A stretch of DNA of 29,279 nucleotides from assembly GCA_051453625.1 (NCBI GenBank), contig JBOZIK010000001.1, forward strand, positions 145,220,448 through 145,249,726, given 5' to 3'. Below the pieces are notes generated by a model that worked only from the letters and a program-made list of their open reading frames with translations, made no database searches and was not told the DNA's origin. Made by a program: the position numbers and the translations under genes. The stretch's first letter is position 1. Every line of letters starts with the position of its first letter. Of the stretch, positions 9,346 through 19,244 are shown one piece after another. The stretch is from Welwitschia mirabilis. Its lineage: Eukaryota; Gnetophyta; Gnetopsida; Welwitschiales.

Positions 9346-10966
9346 GAAAAGAGGTCACTTCTTTCGAACCCATTGAGATTCGACATGACGATGTTGACTA
9401 GGTTGAGGAAATTTTCTTAATAAATTTAAACCCATAATCTAAGTTAAAGTAGAGGGATATCTTGTAGGGACAAAAAAATTGAACATGACTATTTTTATTA
9501 CAAAGTAACATTTGAGGCTAGCTTTAGCAAAGTTTTCATATCTCATGCTAGGCCCAAAGTTTTGAAACGAGAGGACTAGATGTGAAACAACCAAGACCTA
9601 ACTTATCCCAAGGATTTTGTCTTAAACCCAATAGTTTATTCAAATTATCATTTCCTCTAGCTAAACAAGTTGTAATCATTTTAGCATCTTGAAGTTCAAA
9701 TGTTAACAATTTTATCTTCTCATTTGCTTCCTTTAAATTGTACTTTAGGCTATTAATTGTTTCTCGAAAACAAGCATTTTTCTTCCCTAAACTAACACTG
9801 AACGGATACAATTTTTCATAAGCATCTAAAAGTTCATCAACATTTAAGTCATCATAATTGAGAGAAACATTTTTAGGAGAAATATGTTTAAAGCTAGAAG
9901 TATGATCGAGATCTAAATAACTCGAGGAAGTTGGAGTACTTACCTCTTCTATAACAGCAAAAAGACCAAAGTTCACCATGTCATCATCATTGCTTGAGTC
10001 CATTTGTTCATCTTCTAATTCATCCCATGTGGCTTTGAACACTTTCTTTCTTTTGTCTCTTTTATCCTTTTTGGTATTGTTTGCACAATCTACAGCTACA
10101 TGTCTAAAACCTATTCATAACATTGAATTGAAGATGATTTCTTACCTTTGTCCATCTTACCTTTTGTCGGTCTTTTGGAGAACTTTGAATCTTTATTCTT
10201 GCATAGGAATCGTTTAAAGTTTCTAGTGAACAGTGTGAGGTCTTCATCAAGATTGTCCTCACTTGAGCTACTATCATTTGACTTATTGTTTGCTTTTAGA
10301 GTAATACCCTTTCGTCTTAGAGTTTCTTGCTTTATATGCCATTAGAGATCCTTTAAGTTCTTCCACCTTCATTCTATCAATATCTTTGCTTTCTTCTATA
10401 GCTGTTACATTTGGTCTAAATTTCAAAGTGAGGCTTTTTAAAATCCTCTTTACAACATGATTCTTAGGAATCCTTTCACCCAAGCCCCATATATTATTAA
10501 CTATATTACTTATCTTCATTGTAAATTCGGCCACTGACTCTGATTCTTCTATCCTAATATTCTCAAATTTGGTAGCAAGAAGTTGAAGCCTAGAATTCTT
10601 CACAATGTTCATTCTTTTATGAGCTACTTTCAGAGCATCCCACATATCCTTGGCACTGGTACATTATATAATCCGGTCATACTCCTCAATTGACAAGGCA
10701 CAGATTATTGTGTTAATTGTCGTGGCATTGTTCTAAACCATTCTCTTATCATCTTCATCGCATTCACCTCTAGTTTTCAAAGAAATTGCTCCAGTTATAT
10801 CAGTCTTAGTAGTAGGTTAATATTCAAACTCTACCAAGTCAGAGATGTCAGGATGTAGAGATGTCAAAAAGATACTCATTTTGGACTTCCAATGAGCGTA
10901 GTTGTTGTCGTCAAAGAAGGGTGGCCTGGAGAGCACATAACCTTCTGAGTGACTTGAGGATGCCAT
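9346..10966 (-). pseudogene. Ty1/copia gag, unit A
   Basis: Translation starts at ATG 10966-10964 (MASSSHSEGY, then RPPFFDDNNYAHWKSKM), 49 bp inside the PBS. Early in-frame stops follow at about 10816 and further left. The UBN2-type gag core is open at 10283-10645: MWDALKVAHKRMNIVK, LLATKFENIRI, ERIPKNHVVKRILKSL and VTAIEESKD. A basic/serine segment leads to a decayed CCHC zinc knuckle at about 10090-10130 (CYE, then FRHVAVDC, with the second Cys lost to a stop). The open C-terminal part at 9548-10042 is acidic, then coiled-coil-like (NSLKYNLKEANEKIKLL), ending NPWDKLGLGC, a tail typical of Sirevirus-type gag. It would form the particle shell that packages element RNA. Confidence 0.88.
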
Positions 10967-11015
10967 GAATTTTCCCTTAAAAAGCACATAAAAAGTACTA
11001 ATCTAGAGCAACTAG

Positions 11016-11027
11016 GCTCTGATACCA
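11016..11027 (-). promoter_or_regulatory. Primer binding site (initiator Met tRNA), unit A
   Basis: The minus strand reads TGGTATCAGAGC, complementary to the 3' end of plant initiator tRNA-Met. It lies one base past the inner end of LTR2, where minus-strand cDNA synthesis begins. It fixes LTR2 as the 5' LTR of unit A. Confidence 0.93.
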
Positions 11028-11529
11028 ATGGTTAGGATCGATAGCTATCCTAGATGGAGGGGATGAATAGGGTAAATTAAAATTATTGCTAAAAGCCAAT
11101 CAAAATCAGATTTTGCACTAATAAAAGAATAGCATAAAAATAGCACAAGAAAAAGTCAAATGATTGATGCACCGGATTTATAATGGTTCAGAGATCCTTA
11201 CCTACTCCACTTACAGGGGCAGCAATGTGCTTCTAGCCTCCTCGTTCTATTGACCAACACCTAAAAACCTGGGCCAAGTACAACACCTCTCCAATGGTTA
11301 CAAACAATCCCTTCTCTTAGGATGTACAGGCTCACTCCAAAGAGCCACTAAAGAGAATGAGAGTAAAGAAGTCTAATGGTGTAGATGCTTTTAGCACAGT
11401 ACATCAGCAAGTATGCATAAGATCTCCAATCACAAGTGATAGCTTAGTGAAGTATAGATTGTGAGTAAATCTCATATTTTAGTACAATACAATCATTGAG
11501 CATTAGCTATTACAGAAAGTTGTTTTAGC

Positions 11530-11537
11530 TTTTTATA
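11530..11537 (-). promoter_or_regulatory. TATA box of LTR2
   Basis: The minus strand reads TATAAAAA within GGCTATAAAAAGC. The same octamer recurs at the matching place in LTR3 (14874-14881) and the solo LTR (19080-19087). It lies about 160 bp downstream of the motif array in the transcription direction, so it is probably the gag-pol promoter. Confidence 0.65.
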
Positions 11538-11694
11538 GCCTAAGGTTTATGAGATAGTTGTTGGAACTTCAAGATTGAAGCTCTAGCTATTTGAAGTAGA
11601 ACCCTTGTTGTTTGTGTCGTAACCCTAGCCGTTAAAAAATTGAATAGTATCACTCTGGTGGCTGCACCATTCATATTTTGCTTTAACGTTCACC

Positions 11695-12050
11695 GATTCA
11701 GACGTCCCAACTTTTTGGACTGGACGTCCCAATTGTAACATCTAATTCCTGTCAAAACTGAGAAGAGCCTCGGACGTCTCAGATTAGAACTCGAACATCC
11801 CCATACTAGAATCCTGAAAACACGGTCGGACGTCCCAGTGGCAGAGCTTGAATGTCCCCATATATTTTTCCCGCACAGAGGGTTGGATGTCCTGGTGATA
11901 GACCTCAGACGTCTCCATACGTTCAACTACATACAGGGTAAGATGTCCTAATTGCAAACTTCNNNNNNNNNNGGATGTCCCCATACATTTAACCACGTAT
12001 AGGGTCGGATGTCGCAGTGACATAACTTGGACATCCCCAATGGCGCAACT
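11695..12050 (-). promoter_or_regulatory. U3 array of GGACGTCC-type motifs in LTR2
   Basis: By eye there are 12 motif copies: five keep the ACGT core, five read ATGT and two ACAT. They are paired about 22 bp apart on a roughly 56-bp period, upstream of the TATA box. GACGTC is the plant C-box, an ACGT-core site bound by bZIP factors (established knowledge). That it serves as the enhancer is inferred from its position. Confidence 0.65.
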
Positions 12051-12133
12051 TCTAATTTGCACAATTTTGGTGAAGCCACTGCCTATCCTTCAACATCATT
12101 AAAACACTGGACACTATGACAAATTCTTCCACA

Positions 12134-12147
12134 ATCTCCCCATTTTC
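12134..12147 (-). promoter_or_regulatory. Polypurine tract of copia unit B
   Basis: The minus strand reads AAAATGGGGAGAT directly before the TGTGGAAG start of LTR2. This shows LTR2 is also a 3' LTR. Confidence 0.8.
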
Positions 12148-12609
12148 AATTATGACAACTTTGTACCCAGATTTGGCAAGATGGAGAGTAGAATACTCCC
12201 CCTAGAGTTGTGCTTCTCAAATAACCCGAAATCTGTACGAATGGGTAATGCATGAAAGGTCATTGCAGACAGTTTAGTGCAATAGAGTTCTATCAAAGGT
12301 CTAAAACATTGTGCATCCTGTCAGATATATCAAAAAAAAGCTATATTAACAAGATTGAAAAATTAAGTGTTTGGAATGCGAGATAGATTGTTAAAGCATT
12401 AGATAAATCTGGTACATCTTCTACCCCTTGTCATTATTGAAAACACCAATCAAAAAACCAAACACACAAACAATTTGAAGAGAAAAAAGAACAAATTGTA
12501 TTCATTAAACTTTGAGGATTATAATTGATTTTGGCAAGCATGTACAATAGAAAAATTGATAGGAAAGGAAGAGATACAATAGGCAAAATAAAAAGGAGAG
12601 GATAGAAGA
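12148..12609. other. 3' non-coding region of copia unit B
   Basis: It aligns with 4379-4840 of unit A, with many substitutions and small indels. No gene is seen. Confidence 0.7.
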
Positions 12610-13682
12610 CTAAGAAGATGAGCCATCATGCTCAGAAGCTACAAGTTCGTTCTCTTCTTCCTCTGAACCAGGAGGAATCTCTAACCTATATGCAGACAAA
12701 CCAAAACTTATCTGATCTACACGCCTACGCAGTTTGTCTGTCATCCTCTAAGCCTAAAGAGCAATCTCTTTTACAGCCAAAATCTCCTTCATCAGATTCT
12801 CATTGTTGACTAAGCCTGAACTAGAACCTTCCTCTATTCACTGTTTCTTCTTTGGAGGAGGGGAAGGATCAATAACCTCAAAAAGAATGTTCATCTTCTT
12901 GAGAGAATACAATCCCAAAGGTTTAGGTACTTTAAGCATCTCTTCATCCTTCTGAACAGCAAAATCATGATTTTCTAGTATAACTGTAATAAAACCTCTA
13001 AAAGGCAAGCTACTATACCCAGTTGGAATGAACTGACTCATATAAAACATAACAAATTTACATAGGTTTATACAAACACCTATGCCAAGACAAAATAGGA
13101 TATATGCACACAATGGAGAAACTTCATCCTTGTGACAGAGCTAGGGCACAAGTTTATGCGTAGAAATCTAGAATAAAATTCTATAAAAAGAAGTTAATTT
13201 GTTTGTGCGTAAGTTTGCCCGCTAATGAAAGTAGTCCCACAAAGCTCTGCAGTCAAAACCTCAATAGAGACTGCCTCCTTCAGACAACTGACTGAAGTGA
13301 TTTCTTGGAAGAGGCCCTCATTTGGGAAGTTGGTAACAAGAGAAATAGCTTCCAAGTCTACATCCACTCTTCTACCGTACACTTTTGAAGTAATGACCTA
13401 ATTGGTAGAGTTAAAGTGAGTGTTGCAATAAAATAAGCGTACCATTTTAGTAGAAGCATAGGTGTTTGGATGTAATGCATGTTGCTAGCCTTGTTCAGCA
13501 AATTTATCGAAATGGGAACTTCTCTTCTGAAGGACTGGTAATCTATCTGCCTTTCATGAGCCAAAGAACGCTTGTCATAGCCTACAAACCACACTTTGTA
13601 ATGTTCTGGTGAAAGATACCACTCAGACTCAGATTCTGGCTCCTTTGCCTTTCTGGACACACCCATTTTGCTCTTGCCCGTG
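12610..13682 (-). pseudogene. Third ORF of the copia element, copy B
   Basis: This is the homologue of copy A. The start codon has become ACG at 13682-13680; the next ATG is at 13666 (MGVSRKAKEPESESEWYL). Pieces lie in three frames: 13358-13666 (HERQIDYQSFRREVPI), 13194-13382 (YGRRVDVDLEAISL) and from 13113 leftwards (MCAYILFCLGIGVCINLCKF), so at least two frameshifts have occurred. The tail keeps PSPPPKKKQ, a helical NNENLMKEILAVKEIAL segment and SEEEENELVASEHDGSSS before TAG at 12612-12610, which defines the family's C-terminus. Two stops after EIAL (L*A*) are at exactly the same codons as in copy A. Function is unknown; the retained domain order matches the plant transposon protein domain. 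Confidence 0.75.
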
Positions 13683-13784
13683 ATGACTACTTCTCAAGTT
13701 CTAGAGCTCAAACAAGGAAGGCATGGAGGAGAAATGAGAGAAAAAACAAGATGAAGACTTAAGAAGAAGGAAGGGGAGCGTGAG

Positions 13785-13965
13785 CTTCCCATTAGGGTTA
13801 CGTCTGCGTTGCTGAGCGAACATCCAGCAACCCGGATGTCCAAGTCGTAACCAGAGACAATTTTGCAAATTTTAAGCAGGTGGATGTCCGAAATAAAAGA
13901 AGGGATGTCTAGGTTACTACCTAGCTTGGGACATCTAGATGTTAATCCAGGACGTCTGGGTGCAA
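13785..13965 (-). promoter_or_regulatory. Spacer motif cluster upstream of third ORF (copy B)
   Basis: Six motif copies (GAACATCC, GGATGTCC twice, GGATGTCT, GGACATCT, GGACGTCT) lie in about 150 bp just upstream of the ORF, matching the copy A spacer. Where A has TATAAAAT, B reads TGCAAAAT. Conservation of the cluster in both units supports a role for it, but expression cannot be judged from sequence. Confidence 0.45.
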
Positions 13966-14078
13966 AATAACAGCAAATTTGAGAAAACACCCAGAAAACC
14001 AAAATTCACAAAATCACAAACGTCACTTCAATGACTAATATTCTTAGGAAGGCACAATTCAAACATTAAAAGATTAAT

Positions 14079-14436
14079 TTACTTGGAAGAGGGGCAAGGC
14101 CATATACCCAAGTTTCTTTTAACATTAAAAAACGATCTTTAGATAAACTTTTGATCATTATATTGGCATTTTGTTCATAAGTTGATACATGTTCTAAGTC
14201 AGTTACTTTGTTTTGCACTTGTTCTCGGATAAAATGATGTCTAATATCAATGTGCTTAGTTCTAGAGTGTTAAACTGGATTTTTAGTTAAATTTATTACA
14301 CTCGTATTGTCACTAAACAGTTTTATTAAATCTGAAGATATACCAAAATCGGAGAGCATTTGTTTCATCCACACCAATTGAGCACAAGAAGCTCCTGCAA
14401 CGATGTACTCTACTTTTGCAGTTGATAAAGATGTGA
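14079..14436 (-). pseudogene. Ty1/copia RNase H C-terminal part, unit B
   Basis: The minus strand reads TSLSTAKVEYIVAGASCAQ then LVWMKQML at about 14355-14436, continuing to the pol terminus, with stop TAA at 14081-14079. It matches unit A where both are readable and supplies residues hidden by A's gap. It ends abruptly at 14436, where a second copy of the 13859-13935 sequence begins, followed by N. The rest of unit B's pol and gag is absent. Confidence 0.8.
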
Positions 14437-14513
14437 AATTTTGCAAATTTTAAGCAGGTGGATGTCCGAAATAAAAGAAGGGATGTCTAGGTTACTACCT
14501 AGCTTGGGACATC
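14437..14513. repeat. 77-bp exact duplicate of 13859-13935 at a gap edge
   Basis: It is identical over all 77 bases to the spacer at 13859-13935, and it interrupts the RNase H frame immediately before a 100-N gap. Neighbouring repeats differ by many percent, so exact identity here suggests an assembly or gap-filling artefact rather than biology. Confidence 0.8.
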
Positions 14514-14613
14514 NNNNNNNNNNNNNNNNNNNNNNNNNNNNNNNNNNNNNNNNNNNNNNNNNNNNNNNNNNNNNNNNNNNNNNNNNNNNNNNNNNNNNNN
14601 NNNNNNNNNNNNN
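14514..14613. other. Assembly gap (100 N)
   Basis: Conventional unknown-size gap. It separates unit B's RNase H from the middle of LTR3, so several kilobases of pol, gag, PBS and the inner end of LTR3 may be missing. Confidence 0.99.
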
Positions 14614-15942
14614 GGCAAAGTACAACACCCTTTTCTAAGGGTTACAAACAATCCCTTCTCTTGGGATGCACAGGCTCACTTCAAAGAGCCACTAGGGAGA
14701 ATGAGAATAAAGAAATCTTATGATGTAGATGCCTTTAGCATAGCACATTAGCAAGTAAGCATAAGATCTCCAATTACAAGTGATAGCTTAGTGAAGTACA
14801 GATTGTAAGTAAATCTTAAATTTCAGAATGATACAACCATGGAGCATTAGCAATTACAGAAAGTCCTTCTGACTTTTTATAGCCTAAGCGTTATGAGATA
14901 GCTGATAGACTCTGGCGGCTGCAACGTTCATATTTTTGCTTCAATGTTCACTAAGTCAGACATCCTAACTTCTTGGACCAGACATCCCGGTTGTAACATC
15001 AAATTCATGTCAAAACTGAGAAGAGTCTCAGACGTCCCAGTTTAGAACTTGGACGTCCTCATACTAGAATCCCGAAAATAAGGTCAGACGTCTTGGTGGC
15101 AGAACTCGGACGTCCCCATATATTTTTCCCGCATACAGGGTCGGATGTCCTAATGACATAACTCNNNNNNNNNNNNNNNNNNNNNNNNNNNNNNNNNNNN
15201 NNNNNNNNNNNNNNNNNNNNNNNNNNNNNNNNNNNNNNNNNNNNNNNNNNNNNNNNNNNNNNNNNNNNNNNNNNNNNNNNNNNNNNNNNNNNNNNNNNNN
15301 NNNNNNNNNNNNNNNNNNNNNNNNNNNNNNNNNNNNNNNNNNNNNNNNNNNNNNNNNNNNNNNNNNNNNNNNNNNNNNNNNNNNNNNNNNNNNNNNNNNN
15401 NNNNNNNNNNNNNNNNNNNNNNNNNNNNNNNNNNNNNNNNNNNNNNNNNNNNNNNNNNNNNNNNNNNNNNNNNNNNNNNNNNNNNNNNNNNNNNNNNNNN
15501 NNNNNNNNNNNNNNNNNNNNNNNNNNNNNNNNNNNNNNNNNNNNNNNNNNNNNNNNNNNNNNNNNNNNNNNNNNNNNNNNNNNNNNNNNNNNNNNNNNNN
15601 NNNNNNNNNNNNNNNNNNNNNNNNNNNNNNNNNNNNNNNNNNNNNNNNNNNNNNNNNNNNNNNNNNNNNNNNNNNNNNNNNNNNNNNNNNNNNNNNNNNN
15701 NNNNNNNNNNNNNNNNNNNNNNNNNNNNNNNNNNNNNNNNNNNNNNNNNNNNNNNNNNNNNNNNNNNNNNNNNNNNNNNNNNNNNNNNNNNNNNNNNNNN
15801 NNNNNNNNNNNNNNNNNNNNNNNNNNNNNNNNNNNNNNNNNNNNNNNNNNNNNNNNNNNNNNNNNNNNNNNNNNNNNNNNNNNNNNNNNNNNNNNNNNNN
15901 NNNNNNNNNNNNNNNNNNNNNNNNNNNNNNNATTCTTCCACA
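14614..15942 (-). repeat. LTR3 (outer 5' LTR of unit B), partial
   Basis: It is readable at 14614-15164, matching LTR2 from about 11274, and at 15932-15942 (ATTCTTCCACA end). It contains TATAAAAA on the minus strand at 14881-14874 and seven readable motif copies from about 14955 to 15150, four with intact ACGT. A 767-N gap (15165-15931) starts inside the array. The stretch is about 470 bp longer than the equivalent part of LTR2, so the gap size is wrong or the array is expanded. Confidence 0.88.
15165..15931. other. Assembly gap (767 N) inside LTR3 array
   Basis: Unreadable bases beginning within the tandem motif array, a likely cause of the assembly break. Confidence 0.99.
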
Positions 15943-15947
15943 GATTC
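15943..15947. repeat. Right target-site duplication of the copia composite (GATTC)
   Basis: Pairs with GATTT at 3390-3394. With one copy removed, the gypsy reading frame joins in register (15943 to 3389). Confidence 0.75.
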
Positions 15948-17720
15948 CCTTTATTTATTCTCTCAAATATTCATCATACCATGAAGTTGGTTGCAAACTT
16001 TGCATCCAAAGCATTGGTTCTTTAGCTACTTTTCTCTTTGCCTTATTGTAAATGTAGAAGTTGCAGGTGGGTCTGGTTGAAATGTAGGAGCTACTTCCTC
16101 AATGTCATCTTCACCCTTCTCTTCATCTAAGTTTATAGGATTTCTGCATTTAATGTCTATCCCTCTCCAAGTAATAACTTTATATTCTTCTACATTATCC
16201 TTGTTTGTATAAGGTTGAGAAGGGATGGTTCTTTGTTGTCTTTGATCACAAAGGATAGTTTGTCATATAATGCCTAACATCTTTTCCATATTCTTGTTGC
16301 GTTATTGAGGTTGCACTTCACAAGACTATCTAAAGTTGACTTTAATGTGTCTTGCTCCTGAGGGTTGTTGTTGGGATTATTTCTAGAATAATAAGGACTT
16401 AGATTGTTACAAGGCAACCTAGGAATATTATTGCCAATATTGAAAGCTCTTTGGAAGACCCTTTAGGTGATGAGGTGGGTTGAACATTCAAGGCACACAC
16501 TTCATCAAAAATAAGTTCTTTGCAAGGAGGAAGTGTTCTTGAGGATGAGAATTTTAAGCATTACTATCTATTGTGCTTCAACATGAAGATAACAAGAAGC
16601 AACAAAAAGGACGAGAAGTAGCAGTTTTCTCATTTTCTTTCAAGACTTTCAAATCCCTCAGGTTTGGCGATACTTCTTTAATGGTTGAATTGAAGGATTC
16701 AACTAGGGATGCTACCTCTTCAGTGAACATAAAAGGTTGAAGGATTGCCATTGCTTTCACTCCTTTCATTAATTCTCTCAATGATTTAGTTTTAGGTCTT
16801 GTCTTGTTTATAGGTTATGTTTTGCTCATCTCATGAATTTATTCCAATTTTTTGTAAGCTATTATAGCATCTTTATGTAAGATGTTTCTTGCACTTGCAA
16901 AATCAACCATTTGTCTAGTTTGAGGGTTCTAGAAAGTATCTTACAATTTGGTAAGATTGAAATTTATTACTTGGATTTTGGGTGATATGGCCTATACAAT
17001 GTTCAAAAGCTACACAATAATCGTTCTCATCTTTTCATTTGAATCCACTCACCTACTTCCTAAATTCTTCTATTTGTTGGCTTGTCATGTAGCACTCTAT
17101 AAAGGCAGTACACATGTCATGGCATAAACTAATGCTACAATTTGTTAAAAAACTGAACCATATTTTAACTTTCTCCTTAATTTTCACTAGAAAGACTTTT
17201 AGAAACATCCTATCAATCACATCCTTTCTTGCAGTTCTAGCAATTTGTTCAATTTCAATAAGATGACTATAAGGGTCTTCATTGTCACGTCCATGGAATA
17301 TAGGGCACATAGAGAGATTGTGAATTTCAACATCCTCACCATTTGGTAGACTTATTAGATTGTTAGCTTTATTCTTTCTATTCAACAAGTCTTTTAATAA
17401 TGCATTGGATATGTTTGAAGTGCTAGTTTTGTTGTTTAAAGAAGGAATAGTTGGGTGAGAAGATGGATTTGAAGAAGTCTTGGTTTTGGCAACTATTTCC
17501 ACATTAGGCTAAGAAAGAAATTGATCATCATCAAGAAGTTCTTCAGACTCAGCACTATGAAGATTTTCTAATGATTTACTAAAAGATGGCTCTTGATAAA
17601 ACTCTTTCCTATGAGAATTTGGTCTAGGCTCATGATTTTGTCTATAATCAAACAATCTATCTCTAATGTTTTCTCTGACTAACCATTGATCTCTGTTTAA
17701 TCATAAGGCATATGATGACA
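15943..17720 (-). pseudogene. Ty3/gypsy gag, decayed
   Basis: The N-terminus is at about 17720 (MSSYAL, then a stop, then NRDQWLVRENIRDRLFDYRQ after a short break). The gag core is open at 17053-17502, with NLSMCPIFHGRDNEDPYSHL and EIEQIARTARKDVIDRMFLK, matching the F.G...EDP..HL.EF.. pattern of plant gypsy gag. Further segments lie at 16578-16781 and, near the copia junction, at about 15950-16020 (WMQSLQPTSWYDEYLRE then TAA). The frame reaching 15943 is the one that resumes at 3389, so it is the same element as the pol at 240-3394. It would form the particle shell. Many stops; inactive. Confidence 0.82.
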
Positions 17721-18581
17721 TGAAAATTGTGGCTATTGCAATGTTAGATAAAAACAAAACAAGCAAAATAAAAGCACAAAAATTATTCACTCCACTAAAT
17801 GCAAAGTGTAGGACTGCACAAGGCCTTAATCACTATGATCGTACAAACTGGGGTTGAAAAACTTTACCAAATAGAAGGTGTAAGAGTGTACAAAGGCCTC
17901 AATCACTAGGACTGTATAAAGTGGATTCATTTATGATAAATGCTAGAAAAAGGCATGAATATAAATCTATAAAAGGGTGAAGTAATCAAACTCAAGTAGA
18001 GTTTATAGAGCATTCTCTTCCTTTATTCACAATGGTCCCAAAATGTAATGAGATTGTTGTAAAACTTGTTTAAGCATGCATTTCATACCATCCAACAATC
18101 CCAAGTATCATAACCATTGAAGATAAAAGAGGTTAGAGAATAGAAAAAAACTTGACAGAAAGAGATATTCCAAATTCTTCTAAAAAGAAGTTAGTGTGCA
18201 AAAGATAAGAGCAACAATGATGCACTTCACTACCAAAATCAAGCTGGTTGTCAGGCAAGGAGTCTTAACACATGAACCACATTATATCAATTATAAATCA
18301 CTATACTTCAATGCAAAGAAATACACTATATGAGAATAAAAAAATGAAAGATTCTACAAGGGTCTCACCCAACTAATAAGGTGAGACAAGAGATCTGGCT
18401 CCAAGTCTCTCTTAGTAGCTTCCTTACTCCTGTTATTTTTGTCATGTCCATTCTGCAATGAAAAGTCTAACCTTGGCAAAGAAAAGCCCCTACCTTAAAT
18501 AGCTTGAGAATAAGTTAGGACATTAAAAAGTTGGTTATGTAGGAACTGTTATTTTCACTACTTGCATCACTAGGCCAATGA
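17721..18581. other. Gypsy 5' leader / intergenic sequence with a diverged duplication
   Basis: No coding signature is seen. It is probably the 5' untranslated leader of the minus-strand gypsy element. Two similar segments of about 47 bp, 17805-17850 and 17877-17924, share a GTGTA..A.TG.ACAA.GCCT.AATCACTA core. No convincing gypsy PBS or LTR boundary was found before the solo LTR at 18582. Confidence 0.5.
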
Positions 18582-19079
18582 TGTTAGGATCGATAGGCAC
18601 CCTAAAGGGGGGGAGTGAATAGGGTAATCTAAAAATATTGTGAATTAACAACAAAATCAGATCTGCACATAAATAGAAATAACACAAAGTAGCACAAAAT
18701 AAATCAAATGACACATGCACCAGATTTATAATGGTTCAGCAATCCTTGCCTACTCCACTCACAGGGGGCAACAACATGTTTCTAGACTCCTGGTTCTCTT
18801 AATCAACATCCAACAACTTGGGCATAATACAATACCCTTCTCCAAAGATTACAATCAATCGCTTCTAACGAGATGCACAAGCTCACTCCAAAGAGCCACA
18901 AGAAAGTGTAGATAGTAAGAGATCTGATAGTATAAGTGCCTTCAGCACAATACATTAGCAAATGAATGTAATATTTCCAATTACAAATGATATCTTGGTG
19001 TAGTACAGATTGCATATGAATATCAAATTTAGAACATTACAATCATGGAGAATTAGTCACTACAAGATAAGGATCTGGC

Positions 19080-19087
19080 TTTTTATA
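19080..19087 (-). promoter_or_regulatory. TATA box of the solo LTR
   Basis: Minus-strand TATAAAAA inside GGCTATAAAAAGC, conserved with LTR2 and LTR3. Confidence 0.6.
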
Positions 19088-19244
19088 GCCTAAGGGTTAC
19101 AAGATAGTTGTTGGAGCCTTAAGTTTGAAGCCCTAGCCATTTATTGCATAAACCTAGTTGTTTATTGTATAACCCTAGCTATTTGCAATTTGAAAAGCGT
19201 CACTTTGACAACTACAATGGTCATATCCCTCTTCAACGTTCACC

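Larger units (their letters stand above)
11029..12133 (-). repeat. LTR2, shared by both copia units
   Basis: Plus-strand termini are TGGTTAGGATCG and ATTCTTCCACA; TG...CA is preserved. Read on the minus strand, U3 (about 12133-11540) holds the GGACGTCC array, then TATAAAAA at 11537-11530, then R/U5 to 11029. The left neighbour is a PBS and the right neighbour a PPT, so it served both units. Ten N lie at 11963-11972. No target-site duplication surrounds it, as expected for an internal LTR. Confidence 0.92.
3395..15942 (-). mobile_element. Ty1/copia (Sirevirus-like) composite: LTR-int-LTR-int-LTR
   Basis: From left to right on the plus strand: LTR1 (3395-4364), PPT, third ORF, spacer, pol and gag of internal A, PBS, LTR2 (11029-12133), PPT, third ORF, spacer and end of pol of internal B, a gap, then LTR3 (14614-15942). 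The element is transcribed on the minus strand. LTR2 touches a PBS on its left and a PPT on its right, so it is at once the 5' LTR of unit A and the 3' LTR of unit B. That is the signature of a tandem element sharing one LTR. The gag coiled-coil tail, iMet PBS and extra ORF after pol suggest the Sirevirus/Maximus lineage. Unit B lacks its PR-IN-RT-gag part, possibly lost in the 100-N gap. Confidence 0.85.

Noticed and set aside
11690-12062. Minus-strand frames of 78 and 92 residues with internal repeats
   Set aside because: They are translations of the 56-bp U3 array; the repeat is a DNA, not a protein, feature.
15150-15941. Open frame of 263 residues
   Set aside because: Translation through the 767-N gap in LTR3.
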